From Aurantiochytrium sp. KH105 (lineage: Eukaryota > Sar > Bigyra > Thraustochytrida > Thraustochytriidae), in NCBI GenBank assembly GCA_003116975.1, contig BGKB01000002.1, positions 372,001 to 436,000 on the forward strand: a stretch of DNA of 64,000 bases. The letters are read 5' to 3'. The translations under genes and the position numbers were made by a program. Positions 34,184 through 43,868 of the stretch are shown here, piece by piece (position 1 is the first letter of the stretch; the number at the start of each line of letters is the position of its first letter). The notes beneath the pieces are model-generated. The model saw only the letters and a program-made list of their open reading frames with translations. It searched no databases and was not told the origin of the DNA.

Positions 34184-37100
34184 ATGAGCGGCAGGTCGAC
34201 GGCAGACCGGCTGCGCGCGCTGGCGAGCGAAGTGGACGCAACGCAGCAACGGCAAAAGTCGCGCATCAGTGGGCTGGAAGGCCAACTCGCGCGGGCGACG
34301 AGGGCCAAGGATCAGCTCGTGGACGAAAAGGATGAGCTCGATTACGAACTGTTGATGGTGAAGCGCAAGCTCGCGACAGCAGAGGAGTCCGCTAAGGTAG
34401 ACGCGGAAGGACATGCCGCGCAAGTCAGACGTCTGCAACGAGAAATTGCGGCGCTGCGGTTCGAACTGGCCGCCACGAAAAAGAGTGAGCGCAATCTTAC
34501 CCGCAAGCTCGAGGATTCCGAGCGCATGGTGGCTCGCCTCGAAAACAAGGATGGCGATGAGGACGAAGCTGACGATCAGCCCAAACTGCACGGAAGCGGT
34601 CTCTTCGCATGGGCCACAGATCCTGCGGACGAAGACCCTGCCGACGAGGATCTCATGCACGAAGATGAATTCATCAACGCCGCCAAGCGCGGCCTCTCTA
34701 GCGTCCTCCGCAGCGTACTAGAGCCGTCACCCAACGAATTTCGGGACGCAAACTTGCACAAAGTCCTGGACAAGGCCCTCATCGAGAGCGCGGCGCACGG
34801 GTCGAGCATGCTCGAGTCCATCAAATTTCTACTCGGCCATGGCGCCCAGGTGAATGCGAGCAAACCGGTCACAGAGGGCGGGCGGACTGCCCTGCACACG
34901 GCTGCTGCCAAGGGTCACAAGGACGTTGTCATGCTCTTGCTCTCGCAGCCCGAAATCCGCATCGATTGTCTCGACGCGCAAGGGCGAACGCCTCTGCACT
35001 TGGCTGCACGGCTCCGCAAGCCCGAAGCTGCGCGCGTTCTGCTGCGCAAAGGAGCAGACCCAGATCTCTTGACCGCAGACGGCCAAAGTGCTCTCGATTT
35101 GGCGCGGGGCAGCGCGGAGCAAGACAGCCAATGGTTTTCCTTGTCCTTCAAGCCCACCATGAGCATCACCCAGGTCTTTGAGAGCCCATCTGTACAGTTT
35201 TGGAACGCTTCCGCGCTTGGGCTCCGCTATTACAAGACCGAGAATTGGGAGCGCTCTCACGAGTACTTTTCGCGCGCAGTAAAGCTTGCCGAGGGTGCGC
35301 CCCAGCTCGCGAACACACGCGACCTCTCGCGCTTGTTTTACAATCGTGCCAAGGTTGGCCTTCGACTTGGCGAGGTGCTCCAGGCGCTCAATGACAGCTC
35401 TGCTGCTCTTGCGCGGGACGAGGACTACGTCAATGCGCTCGAGATCCGCGCCGAATGCCACACCAAGCTCTTCAACTTCGAGCGCGCTACTGCCGACTAC
35501 AACAAGCTCTTGGACAAAAAGTACGAGTTGCCAGATGGCATCGACTCAGACCGCTTGTCGGAGTGGCGCCAGAAGGCCTCCGAGACCTCAAAGCTCGTAC
35601 GCGCCTCGCACTACGAGATTCTCGGGATCAACAAGCGCGCTTCGACTGCGCAAATCAAGCGCGCTTTCCGCGAGTGCTCGATTCGATGGCACCCGGACAA
35701 GCACAGCAAGTCCGAGGACGACATGCACCGTGCACGGATTCAGTTTCAGCGCATTAACGAGGCTCGCGAGGTCCTCTTGAATTCGAACCGTCGCATCATT
35801 TACGATAGCCAGCGGGCCCGGCCCAAAGGTTTTGGATCTTACTCCTTTGGTTACGATGACGATGAGGATGACGAGGACGACTATTACTTTCAAGATTCTG
35901 AGGACGACGATGACGACGACGACGACGGCGACGTCTACCAAGCTCGCAAGGCTGATGGATCTCTTTCAAAGAGTGCGCAGCAAAAGTTCCCCTGGTTTGA
36001 CGAGGCCAGATGCAAATCACTTGCAGAGTCCAAAGCGTCTTTTCAGGCTCGCATGCTCGAACTTCAGCGCGAGCAAGCTGCGCGCGAAGAACAAATCCGC
36101 CTCGACGAAGCGACCAAGGCGGCCGCTGACCGAGCCGCTACCATGGAAGCCCAGCGTAGCAAACTTCGAGCGGCAGAAGCAGACCAGGCGCAAAGCGACC
36201 CAATCAACGACACTCTCGATGAAGAAGCCGCCCCGGAGGCAACGCATCCGAACGAGCACAACAAGATGCAAAGCGAGGACTCGAAAGACATGGGCAAAGC
36301 GCCCCATGTCAAGCTTGCCGAGAGTGCATTGAGACCGGACACGATTCAAAGCTGGGTGGAAGATTTAGAAGGTTCGCTTAGGCACGAGGGTGCGAAAGGA
36401 CCTAAGACCGGCATGACCTTTATAAGCGCGTTCACTAGCAGTGGTCCGACAAAGGGGCCTTACCGCCTGTTCTGGAAAATGTGGTGCCGCACATCCCAGA
36501 GTGCGTTCAAACAAACAGAGCTAAGCAAACTGGACAAGAACGTCTTCCGTTTTGCTGAACACTTGACCATAGACGATCTCGCCGATGAATTGGTGCGGAA
36601 TTGTTCAGGCTTTGAGCAGGACTGGGAAAGCGCTCTCGATATTGTCTTGAGTTATGCGTCACATGGCACACCCTCCAAGGCTCAGCGCGACGCGCTGATC
36701 GCAAAGGCCAAGGAGCAAGATCTCCAAAGGCGCGCCAACATTTCTACAACCGCAAATGTCGTGGGCTTTGAAACCGTCTTTCCAACTTCAATGGACAAGG
36801 TACTTGATCTGGACAGTCCTTTGCTCCAAGAGACGGATCTTGATCTCGACAAAAAGGTTTCGGACAATGTATCGTACAGCACACAGCCCTACGGGAGCAT
36901 GAGCGTTGAGGAGGAACTTGTTGCGCGCGCCCTTCTTCGCCGTAGCGAAAAGTGGTATGAGGCTCCACTGTATCATGCAGTGGGGCCCGAGGTGCTTGTT
37001 CGATTTAATGTTGATCCATCCTACATTGACAAGGGCTATCTTCGCCACACGAAACTTCCGCTCTTCTCCCTCGACGATCTGTACGATGAGATTGCCTTGC

Positions 37101-37699
37101 GAAGACGCCAGCATGCAGAGACGGAGGATTTCGAGGAGAGCGTTCTGCGCACGTGCCAGCTCTTTCTGTCGTTGGACGCCTCGCTTGCAGACAATGTTGC
37201 GGGGCAAGTTGAATTCACAAGGCGGGCACCAGTTCTCTGCAAAGGGGAAGTTGACCTTCGCAATCGGATTTTGCATGACTTGGTCCTTGCTTCCTCCTCC
37301 CCTGGAGATAAACGTGAGGAGCCTACGTCAACAACGGCGGATCGAGCGGGCCAGGATAGTACGCAGGAAGTAAGCGACGATGACGACGACGATGATGAGC
37401 TGAGCGAGAGCCATGAGAGTGATGTGCAAAGCGGGGAGGAGGCGCGTACATTTGCGGAGGCATTTTTTGCCACGGCGACAACTCAAGGTTCAGAGACTCC
37501 GTCATCATCATCTTCATCATCATCTTCTTCTTCCTCCCCTTTGCCAGGGCCTTCAATCTCGCCTACGGCAGCAGGCCCAGGACCAACAAAGCTGAAACAG
37601 CAGACGAGCTTTTCGCCAGGAACGCGTTTCTCCAACAATGGAGGCGCGAACCGAACTGATCGGCGTCGTCAACGCAAAGCGCAAGGAGCGAACAAGTAA
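34184..37699 (+). CDS. Ankyrin-TPR-DnaJ co-chaperone-like protein
   Basis: A 1,171-residue multidomain protein. Residues about 1-125 are a predicted coiled coil. Ankyrin repeats occupy about 226-310 (GRTALHTAAAKGHKDVVMLL, GRTPLHLAARLRKPEAARVL). A TPR array spans about 340-445, and a J domain starts near 475 (SHYEILGINKRAS) with the catalytic HPD of RWHPDKH near 503. The HPD loop is intact, so stimulation of an Hsp70 ATPase is expected, with TPR and ankyrin repeats binding partners or chaperone tails. An acidic Asp/Glu run (35860-35935) follows, then a charged helical region and a long C-terminal half I do not recognise (including LDKNVFRFAEHLTIDDLADE). The end is Ser/Asp-rich. TPR-J proteins resemble DNAJC7, but the added coiled coil, ankyrin repeats and large C-terminal part are unusual. 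No membrane segment is seen. Confidence 0.92.
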   Translation: MSGRSTADRLRALASEVDATQQRQKSRISGLEGQLARATRAKDQLVDEKDELDYELLMVKRKLATAEESAKVDAEGHAAQVRRLQREIAALRFELAATKKSERNLTRKLEDSERMVARLENKDGDEDEADDQPKLHGSGLFAWATDPADEDPADEDLMHEDEFINAAKRGLSSVLRSVLEPSPNEFRDANLHKVLDKALIESAAHGSSMLESIKFLLGHGAQVNASKPVTEGGRTALHTAAAKGHKDVVMLLLSQPEIRIDCLDAQGRTPLHLAARLRKPEAARVLLRKGADPDLLTADGQSALDLARGSAEQDSQWFSLSFKPTMSITQVFESPSVQFWNASALGLRYYKTENWERSHEYFSRAVKLAEGAPQLANTRDLSRLFYNRAKVGLRLGEVLQALNDSSAALARDEDYVNALEIRAECHTKLFNFERATADYNKLLDKKYELPDGIDSDRLSEWRQKASETSKLVRASHYEILGINKRASTAQIKRAFRECSIRWHPDKHSKSEDDMHRARIQFQRINEAREVLLNSNRRIIYDSQRARPKGFGSYSFGYDDDEDDEDDYYFQDSEDDDDDDDDGDVYQARKADGSLSKSAQQKFPWFDEARCKSLAESKASFQARMLELQREQAAREEQIRLDEATKAAADRAATMEAQRSKLRAAEADQAQSDPINDTLDEEAAPEATHPNEHNKMQSEDSKDMGKAPHVKLAESALRPDTIQSWVEDLEGSLRHEGAKGPKTGMTFISAFTSSGPTKGPYRLFWKMWCRTSQSAFKQTELSKLDKNVFRFAEHLTIDDLADELVRNCSGFEQDWESALDIVLSYASHGTPSKAQRDALIAKAKEQDLQRRANISTTANVVGFETVFPTSMDKVLDLDSPLLQETDLDLDKKVSDNVSYSTQPYGSMSVEEELVARALLRRSEKWYEAPLYHAVGPEVLVRFNVDPSYIDKGYLRHTKLPLFSLDDLYDEIALRRRQHAETEDFEESVLRTCQLFLSLDASLADNVAGQVEFTRRAPVLCKGEVDLRNRILHDLVLASSSPGDKREEPTSTTADRAGQDSTQEVSDDDDDDDELSESHESDVQSGEEARTFAEAFFATATTQGSETPSSSSSSSSSSSSPLPGPSISPTAAGPGPTKLKQQTSFSPGTRFSNNGGANRTDRRRQRKAQGANK

Positions 37700-37921
37700 G
37701 TAGATCATCAAATTGCGCACTCGTAGGTATGTATGCATCTCAAAACAGAAATCACGGATCTATTACCATCGTCTTCTTTTTGTTCATCCAACGCCAAGAA
37801 AAGAATAAGACCTTGTAAAGAAAAGATAAAGAGAAGAGAAGAGAAAAGAAAAGAAAAGAAAAGAAGAAGAGAGAAATGAAGAAGAATGGAATGGGATATG
37901 ATGGAAGGATGAATGAGAATG

Positions 37922-37968
37922 AATGGATGGATGGATGGATGGATGGATGGATGGATGGATGGATGGAT
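37922..37968. repeat. (ATGG)n microsatellite
   Basis: About twelve GGAT units, followed by degenerate GAAT/GATG units to 38035. Confidence 0.95.
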
Positions 37969-38291
37969 GAATGAAAGAATGAATGAATGGATGAATGAAT
38001 GATGAATGGATGAATGAATGAATGATGAATGAAAAGGTGGCACCGGGCGCAGTCTGGCTGCGTGGCGAAGAACGCCAACTCCAGACGAATGGGTGACTGG
38101 CTGGCTGATTACCTACACAAAGGAGAAGAAAAGAAGATCTTCCACAACGCGAAAGCCCTCCCTCTACTGTCGAACCTTGGGGAGCGAGCCCGCCGGCAAA
38201 CTCCAGCTCGCCTAGCGCCCGAAAGAAATGGAAAGCTTGAGACATCCAAGCAAATGCACGCAAAAGAAACATACGAAGGAGCGAATGATCG

Positions 38292-38299
38292 AGAGAGAG

Positions 38300-38336
<37 letters not shown>
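38292..38336. repeat. (GA)n / GAAA microsatellite
   Basis: A GA dinucleotide run with a short AAAGAAAG interruption. Confidence 0.9.
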
Positions 38337-38338
<2 letters not shown>

Positions 38339-38556
38339 ACGGCATGCCAGAGGTGGGCTTTTTCTGATTTTCTTTGTCGTTTTCTTTTTTCCTTTTGTGC
38401 CCCAACCCCTTGGTCAGGGTTGTCTTCCTCCTCGTCGCTCTTTCAATCGCTCTTTCAATCGCTCGCGCGTGTTGTTTTGCTTACCTGGCCTCTCACTTTG
38501 AGCATTTTCGCGCGCTATCTTTCTGGAAATGGCGAGCCGCGTAGGTGCAAGCTCGG

Positions 38557-39248
38557 TTAGTCAGCCTGGGTAGGCGGCTGCTGCGGCGCGGCGGGGGGGA
38601 CGCCGGGCTGCAGCGGGGCCATGCCGCGCGGGTGCGGACGCACAACGAACTGCATGGCATTGGCCTCGGTCCCGTTGCTAAAGGTGACGTGGGTGAACTC
38701 GGGCTGGAAATCCAGGTCGAGGCCATCGTCCTCGAGGAAGCGGCGCGCGTAGCAGATGCCGTCGACGGCGCGGAAGACCGGGTTCTGGCCGACGGCGGTG
38801 ATCTTGACGTTGACGGCCTCGCGCACGTTCTTGGCGATGGCGCCCGCGAGCTGACTCGTGCTGGAGCTGCCGGCGGACTTGAGGTTCTGGAATGCGTCGG
38901 GCGCGAGGCGCGGGGCCTGGGGGGTCTTCTTGAGGTTGAAGAGGATGAGGTCCTTGATTTCGCCGCCCGTGTTGTGGCGCGAGACCTCGACGATGAGGTC
39001 CATGGCGTCGGTCTCGAGGTACGACCTGGCGATGGCCACGGCCTTGACGGCCTGGTTCACGGAGGCGGGGCCGACGGCGGAGAGCACCGGGGGCTCGCCC
39101 TCGCGCGAGGTGTGGGCGATGGAGCCCGCGACCTGCTTGACGAGGCTCGCGGCCGCCACGGCCAGGACCTTGCNCCCGCGCCCGCCGCGCCCGCCGCCTC
39201 CGCGGGCAGCTTGCCGCCGCTGCCCGCGCCCGCCTCGGCCTCGGCCAT
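38557..39248 (-). CDS. Tandem SpoVS (Alba-like) domain protein; one N in the coding region
   Basis: Two successive SpoVS domains in about 230 residues. The first has KVLAVAAASLVKQVAGS, then AVGPASVNQAVKAVAIARSY and the closing strand IKDLILFNLKK. The second has STSQLAGAIAKNV, ITAVGQNPVFRAVDGICYAR and ANAMQFVVRPHP. Bacterial SpoVS has the same A-x-G-x-x-x-x-N-Q-A-V-K-A-x-A-I-A-R core; the second domain keeps the fold pattern but has lost the N-Q and K residues. The C-terminus is Pro/Gln-rich. SpoVS has an Alba-like fold, so nucleic-acid binding is a reasonable guess. The ATG at 39248 (MAEAEAGAGSGGKLPAEAA) precedes an N at 39174. The span is 692 nt, not a multiple of three, and the two sides of the N are in different frames. 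I read this as an assembly gap in GC-rich sequence, not a real break. The gene is head-to-head with the sirtuin. Confidence 0.88.
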
Positions 39249-39586
39249 GGCGCTCGCGCTCGCGCTCTCTGCCCGCGCCCTCGCGCCTCCGACGCAGGCA
39301 GCAGCAGCAGCAGGCAGCCAGGCAGCCAGCAGGCAGGCAGGCAGCCAGGCAGCGGGCGACGGGCAGCCGCGGGAGGAGGGAGGAGGAGGAGGAGGAGGGA
39401 GGCAGGGAGGCAGGGAGAGCTCGCCGCGCCGCCGACCGCCGCGACCTCGCGCTGCTCGCGGGCTGCTGCTGGACTGCTGCTGCCGCCGCCGCTGCTGCTG
39501 CTGGCTGGGAGATTGAATTCGACGATCCTCGGGTGGCTGTATACTATAGTAACAATAGTTGGATCTAACTTAAAAACTATCTATCC

Positions 39587-39637
39587 GACTGACTGACTGA
39601 CTGCCTGACTGACTGACTGACTGACTGACTGACTGAC
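39587..39637. repeat. (GACT)n microsatellite
   Basis: About twelve GACT units with one interruption (GCCT) near 39603. Confidence 0.93.
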
Positions 39638-39824
39638 CGTGACTGCGCCGAGTCCTACTTGCGACTCCAGCAGAAGTATTATGATACGTAACCCTTTGCG
39701 TTGTACAGGCGAGCGAGGCACGTGAGCCTCTGCGTGCTCCCCGAGTCCGAGTCAGAGTCCGAGTCCGAGGCCTGATGTGGATGTGGAGAGCGTCCACGAC
39801 CGGGGGCCTCGAGCTCCCGAGCGC

Positions 39825-39951
<127 letters not shown>

Positions 39952-40271
39952 TGGCTGGCTGGCTGGCAGCAGCAGGCTGGCCGTCGACGCAGCGGCAAAG
40001 AGCCTGGGAGAGGGAGATGTGCCAGGATATCTTTTCCCACAAGCATTCATTCACTGACAAAGGCATAAAGGCAGAGGCAGTCAGAGGCAGAGGCACAGTA
40101 AGAGTCTCCTAGCGCATGGCGAGAGCGAAGAACGCGACCGTGTGGCCTTGAGCTGCTGCCGTGCGGACGCAGGGCTGGCTGCGATGGCCAAGGGTCTTGC
40201 GGCTAAAGCTGCCAGGCCGCAGTAGTCGCTTGCCTGACCTCGCATCTATGAGACCATCCAGCCAGCGGCCA

Positions 40272-40273
<2 letters not shown>

Positions 40274-40310
<37 letters not shown>

Positions 40311-40321
40311 GATGATGATGA
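40274..40321. repeat. (GAT)n trinucleotide repeat
   Basis: About sixteen GAT units with a single GAA interruption, 140 bp upstream of the sirtuin start codon. Confidence 0.95.
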
Positions 40322-40460
40322 TGCGAAAAGTATCTTCCCTCCCGTTCCCTCCACATTCATTCGAAGTTCACGCGAGTTCACCAGGGCAAGCAAGCAACGC
40401 AAGCAACAACTTGAACGAGCGTGAACAAGCACGGCGCAACGCAGCGCACAAGCGGGTCCA

Positions 40461-41564
40461 ATGGAGGCGGGGACAGCAGCAGGGGCGGAGTCCTCGAAGA
40501 AACGGAAGCACCAGCAGCAGCCGCAAGCACCGTCGCAGAGCACTGACCAACCAAAGCGCGCGCGCTCTGCAATTGCGGGCAATGCGCGAACGCCGCTCAA
40601 GGCTTTTGCCACGCCGGCCGACGTCGTGCGCGCCCTGCGAAACGCAAAGTACGTGGTCGTCCTCGTGGGCGCAGGGATCTCGCAGTCGTGCGGAATACCT
40701 GACTTTCGCTCCCCTGCCGGCATCTACGCCCTCGTAGAAAACATGGACCTTGGCCTGCCCCAAGCCGAGTGCCTCTTTGACAAAAGCTACTTTGAAGACG
40801 ACCCCGAACCTTTCTACAAATTCGCACACATTCTGTACCCAGAAACGGCGCCAACACCATCACGGACACATTACTTTCTCCGCCAACTCGAGGTCGCGGG
40901 CAAACTTGGACGCGTATACACGCAAAATATTGACGGTCTCGAGGAAGCGGCCGGCATTCGCCGCGCAGTCCAATGTCACGGCACCTTATCCAAGGCCCAC
41001 TGCCTCCGCTGCCGTCGCGTATGCAAGGCGTCAGCCTTTATGGCAGACGTACGCCAAGGGCGCGTTGCAGAATGTCCCCGTAAAAACTGCGACGGCGTTC
41101 TTAAACCCGCCATCACATTCTTTGGTGAGCGTGTAGATGCCAAAGTCGAGACGCGTCTCGCTGCTGACGCTACCAAGGCCGACCTCTTGCTAGTTATGGG
41201 GACTTCTCTCCAGGTCGCCCCAATGTCCGGTGTTCCTGGCTTGGTGCCCCACACTGTGCCTCAGGTTCTCATTAACAAGAATCCAGTTCAGCTTCGCGAG
41301 GCCGTCTCGGGTGGCTTTGACGTCCAGCTGCTTGGTGATTGTGACGCCATCGTCGAAGAACTGCAGCGCGCTATGGCTGCAACCAACGATACGGATGCCA
41401 ACGGGGACGTCAAGATAGAACGAGGAAGCGATCAAATCCTCAAGACAAACAACCTCGAAGGCCCACGTTTTCTACAGCTTCCTAATGCGATACGGTCCTT
41501 TGCTCTTCCACAAACAGAGACTGTAAATCATTCCGCAGCCGTGTCTGCAAATCAAACTTCCTGA
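40461..41564 (+). CDS. Class I sirtuin (Sir2-family NAD+-dependent protein deacylase)
   Basis: Removes acyl groups from lysine using NAD+. The 367-residue protein has the Rossmann-fold signature VVLVGAGISQSCGIPDFRSP from about residue 65, the NAD-binding TQNIDGLE near 153 and the catalytic His in QCHGTL near 173. Zinc ligands are CLRC and CPRKNC, although the second pair is spaced one residue wider than the usual CxxC. Later come PAITFFGE, the DLLLVMGTSLQVAPMSGVPG motif and LINKNPV. These fit the SIRT1/2/3 (class I) group. The usual Ala in GAGIS-x-x-AGIPDFRS is Cys here. The N-terminus (EDSSKKRKHQQQ type, then KRARS) is basic and could direct nuclear entry. The C-terminal 90 residues are unrelated to known domains. 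It is divergent from the SpoVS-domain gene, and its stop lies 93 bp from the stop of the next gene. Confidence 0.96.
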   Translation: MEAGTAAGAESSKKRKHQQQPQAPSQSTDQPKRARSAIAGNARTPLKAFATPADVVRALRNAKYVVVLVGAGISQSCGIPDFRSPAGIYALVENMDLGLPQAECLFDKSYFEDDPEPFYKFAHILYPETAPTPSRTHYFLRQLEVAGKLGRVYTQNIDGLEEAAGIRRAVQCHGTLSKAHCLRCRRVCKASAFMADVRQGRVAECPRKNCDGVLKPAITFFGERVDAKVETRLAADATKADLLLVMGTSLQVAPMSGVPGLVPHTVPQVLINKNPVQLREAVSGGFDVQLLGDCDAIVEELQRAMAATNDTDANGDVKIERGSDQILKTNNLEGPRFLQLPNAIRSFALPQTETVNHSAAVSANQTS

Positions 41565-41657
41565 TCTGACCCCCCCCCCCCCCAAAAAAAAAGAGGACTT
41601 GGTCTGCCATACAACTTCAAAAGTTGCGCCCGTGGCAGTTCGCCTATAATGTGTCTT
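41565..41657. other. Short convergent 3' region with homopolymer runs
   Basis: 93 bp between two stop codons, with a C run and then an A run at 41570-41592. Homopolymer lengths here may be unreliable. Confidence 0.6.
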
Positions 41658-43868
41658 TTACTCCACAGTCTCGTCGCATGTAGTCGTGTGCGCAAGCAGG
41701 CAATACTGGCAGGCCAGGACCCACGGTGAAACCAAATTGAGATCGTTGCGCGCCATGGAGAGAAGAACGCTGGCGCAAGAGAACCCATTGCCCTCGAGCG
41801 AAGCGAGGGCCGGCGCTAGTCGATATTTCCAAGCCGAGAGCGGGGATGGCGACAATATTGTGCGCAGATTCTGTTTGCTCTGGTCAACGTGTTGAGCGAT
41901 CCAATCTTCTTCAGACAATTCAGGGGCGTTACAAATGCACGACTCCCGGGCGCTCTTGATGATGAGCGATGAAAGGTCCTGTAGTTCTTCGCGACTATCG
42001 TCATCCCGTTGCTTTTCCTCCCTCGCCATGTCTTCGATCCAGTCGGCACAGGGCGCACCACCTTCTTCATCGTGGACGCAGGGATCGTACAAGAGCAAGT
42101 CTTCACCAGCAAAGGAGTCTTGCGTCTCTGTCAAGGCTTCGCACGAGGTGACCCTTTGCGTTGCGGTCGTTGTGAGGAGAGGGCTTTGATATAGAAATCT
42201 GAATATCTCAACGTCCATCTCACGCGCTTGCGCAAGCCAGGGCGCAAGATCGCCAGCAAAGAGGGCCTCAAGCTCTTTTGCTGTGGAATGCGACTCTGAC
42301 TCTTCGAATACACCGTCAACTCCCATGGGCCACGCTCCTGTCTTGTCTGGACCATTCAAGACAGAAAAAGGCCGTGCCATGACCGGCGCGTAGGGTCCTC
42401 TTTGAGTCCATTGATTCATGTCAACGCCAAGGGGAGGGAGACTCGGAACGAACCAGTCAGGGTGAAAGAGTACACCGCTATCGAGAGCACCAATTGGCCG
42501 CATAAAGTATTCGTGGCTCCACCGGTGAATTTGTTGCTGCCGTGTGGCGCCTGTTTCGTCCCTATTCTTTTCAGAAGAGGGGGCTCCTGGTTCGTTCTCC
42601 TGGCCATCGAGATCGCTGCGCCTCGATCGACCGAGGCTTGTGCCCAATGGGTCTTTTAGAACGCTTGCGTCACGCTGCATGTCCAGAGACTGTCTGCCTT
42701 GCGTGGCCGCGAGAGAATTCGATTCGTGCGCTTCTGCACTCGAATCGTCCCGATCAGCACTGGGCTCGCTATTCCATTCGCTCGTTTCTCCTCGTGCTTT
42801 GGCTTCCTCATCGAGTTCATCTTGACACAAACCCAAAGTGGCGGGCTTGCTTCCGGCGCAAGTAGCGTTGACGCAGTCTGCGTCGGTACTTTTGAGTAGT
42901 CGACGGTTTCCTACCCGTAAAGCCTCGTCCTTCCAGGCAGTGAGGTTGATGTCCTGCACAGGGAGCTGCAACTGCGGTGCAGCCTCAAACATGCTTGCGT
43001 CCCACACTGCCTTTCGGCCCGCCGTATGGGAGTGCGTCGCTGATCTCTCATTGTTGTCGGCCAGAATTGCCTCGGACTGAGCTGCGACTTTGGCTTCCTG
43101 AGCTGCGAACCAGCGCGAAGCTGCACTCAAATCTGAACCGACTTCAACGTCGAGGCGGCGCGAAAGCCGCGCTGCACTGGTCTCAGTTGCAGAGTTCCTG
43201 CGTTGGCGTCGCCCATTGAGAAGCTCGAGTTTCGCGGTGACCGCTGCAGCACCTGTGACCTTTGCACGCGCCTGCTGGTGGACCTTGCTCGTTAAGACGC
43301 CCCCGGATGCTTCGTTGTCCGCAAGCACCTTGCGAAATAGTGCTTCGTTGTGTTTAACCTCGCGGGACACTTCCCTGTGACCTACCTCACGAAAGGCAGC
43401 CACGCGCATTGCAGCTTGGGCACGGACAATGTTATCCTCCTTGCTAAAAACTCCACTGCGCTCGCAGCGACGGAAAAATGGTTCGCGGACGGTCTCGTCA
43501 ACAATCTCAAGACGCCGCTGGATTTCGCGTGCAACCAGCTCCTGGACGTCGCGTGACCTTGCTGCATCGCTCGTGGCACCGCCGTCGGCAATTCGGGCTT
43601 CGTCTCTCTTGTCGAGGTGTGAGCCCTTTTTCAGCGCGTGCTCCGACCTCGGTCCAGCTTCTTGTAGAGTTGACTCTCGTCGCGTCGCCTCGGCTCTCTC
43701 AACAGAAGACTGTCGGCTTGTAGGCACTTTGATGATACACGTGCTTGGCCGTGCGTAGACTGGCGCAAGGGCATGCGTCAGACGACTGTCGCGCCGAAGA
43801 CTACTTGCATCAGCGACAAACTTTGGCTCCTGGCTCTTTCTACTACTACTACTACCACTACTATGCAT
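41658..43868 (-). CDS. Hypothetical protein, 736 residues
   Basis: I do not recognise this protein. It begins MHSSGSSSSRKSQEPKFVAD. The first third is charged and probably helical (VQELVAREIQRRLEIVDETV; FREVGHREVSREVKHNEALF), with many Ala, Glu and Arg. A Ser/Asp/Glu-rich middle follows, then a better-ordered block, HRWSHEYFMRPIGALDSGVL followed by FHPDWFVPSLPPLG, and an acidic section (EEGGAPCADWIEDMAREEKQ). The C-terminus has several Cys and aromatic residues and ends LVSPWVLACQYC plus a short tail. No signal peptide or membrane helix is seen. Codon use and the uninterrupted length support a real gene; the antisense frames are shorter. A cytoskeletal or ciliary role would be a guess. Confidence 0.8.
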   Translation of the reverse strand: MHSSGSSSSRKSQEPKFVADASSLRRDSRLTHALAPVYARPSTCIIKVPTSRQSSVERAEATRRESTLQEAGPRSEHALKKGSHLDKRDEARIADGGATSDAARSRDVQELVAREIQRRLEIVDETVREPFFRRCERSGVFSKEDNIVRAQAAMRVAAFREVGHREVSREVKHNEALFRKVLADNEASGGVLTSKVHQQARAKVTGAAAVTAKLELLNGRRQRRNSATETSAARLSRRLDVEVGSDLSAASRWFAAQEAKVAAQSEAILADNNERSATHSHTAGRKAVWDASMFEAAPQLQLPVQDINLTAWKDEALRVGNRRLLKSTDADCVNATCAGSKPATLGLCQDELDEEAKARGETSEWNSEPSADRDDSSAEAHESNSLAATQGRQSLDMQRDASVLKDPLGTSLGRSRRSDLDGQENEPGAPSSEKNRDETGATRQQQIHRWSHEYFMRPIGALDSGVLFHPDWFVPSLPPLGVDMNQWTQRGPYAPVMARPFSVLNGPDKTGAWPMGVDGVFEESESHSTAKELEALFAGDLAPWLAQAREMDVEIFRFLYQSPLLTTTATQRVTSCEALTETQDSFAGEDLLLYDPCVHDEEGGAPCADWIEDMAREEKQRDDDSREELQDLSSLIIKSARESCICNAPELSEEDWIAQHVDQSKQNLRTILSPSPLSAWKYRLAPALASLEGNGFSCASVLLSMARNDLNLVSPWVLACQYCLLAHTTTCDETVE

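Larger units (their letters stand above)
37700..38556. other. Convergent region with microsatellites
   Basis: About 860 bp between the DnaJ-protein and SpoVS-gene stop codons. It holds an AAGA-rich tract (37820-37870), the ATGG array (37922-37968), degenerate GAAT/GATG repeats to 38035 and the GA-rich array at 38292-38336. Open frames through it (SIHPSIHP-type) are translations of the repeats. Confidence 0.6.

Noticed and set aside
37752-38272. SIHPSIHPSIHP-type protein on the minus strand
   Set aside because: Direct translation of the ATGG microsatellite.
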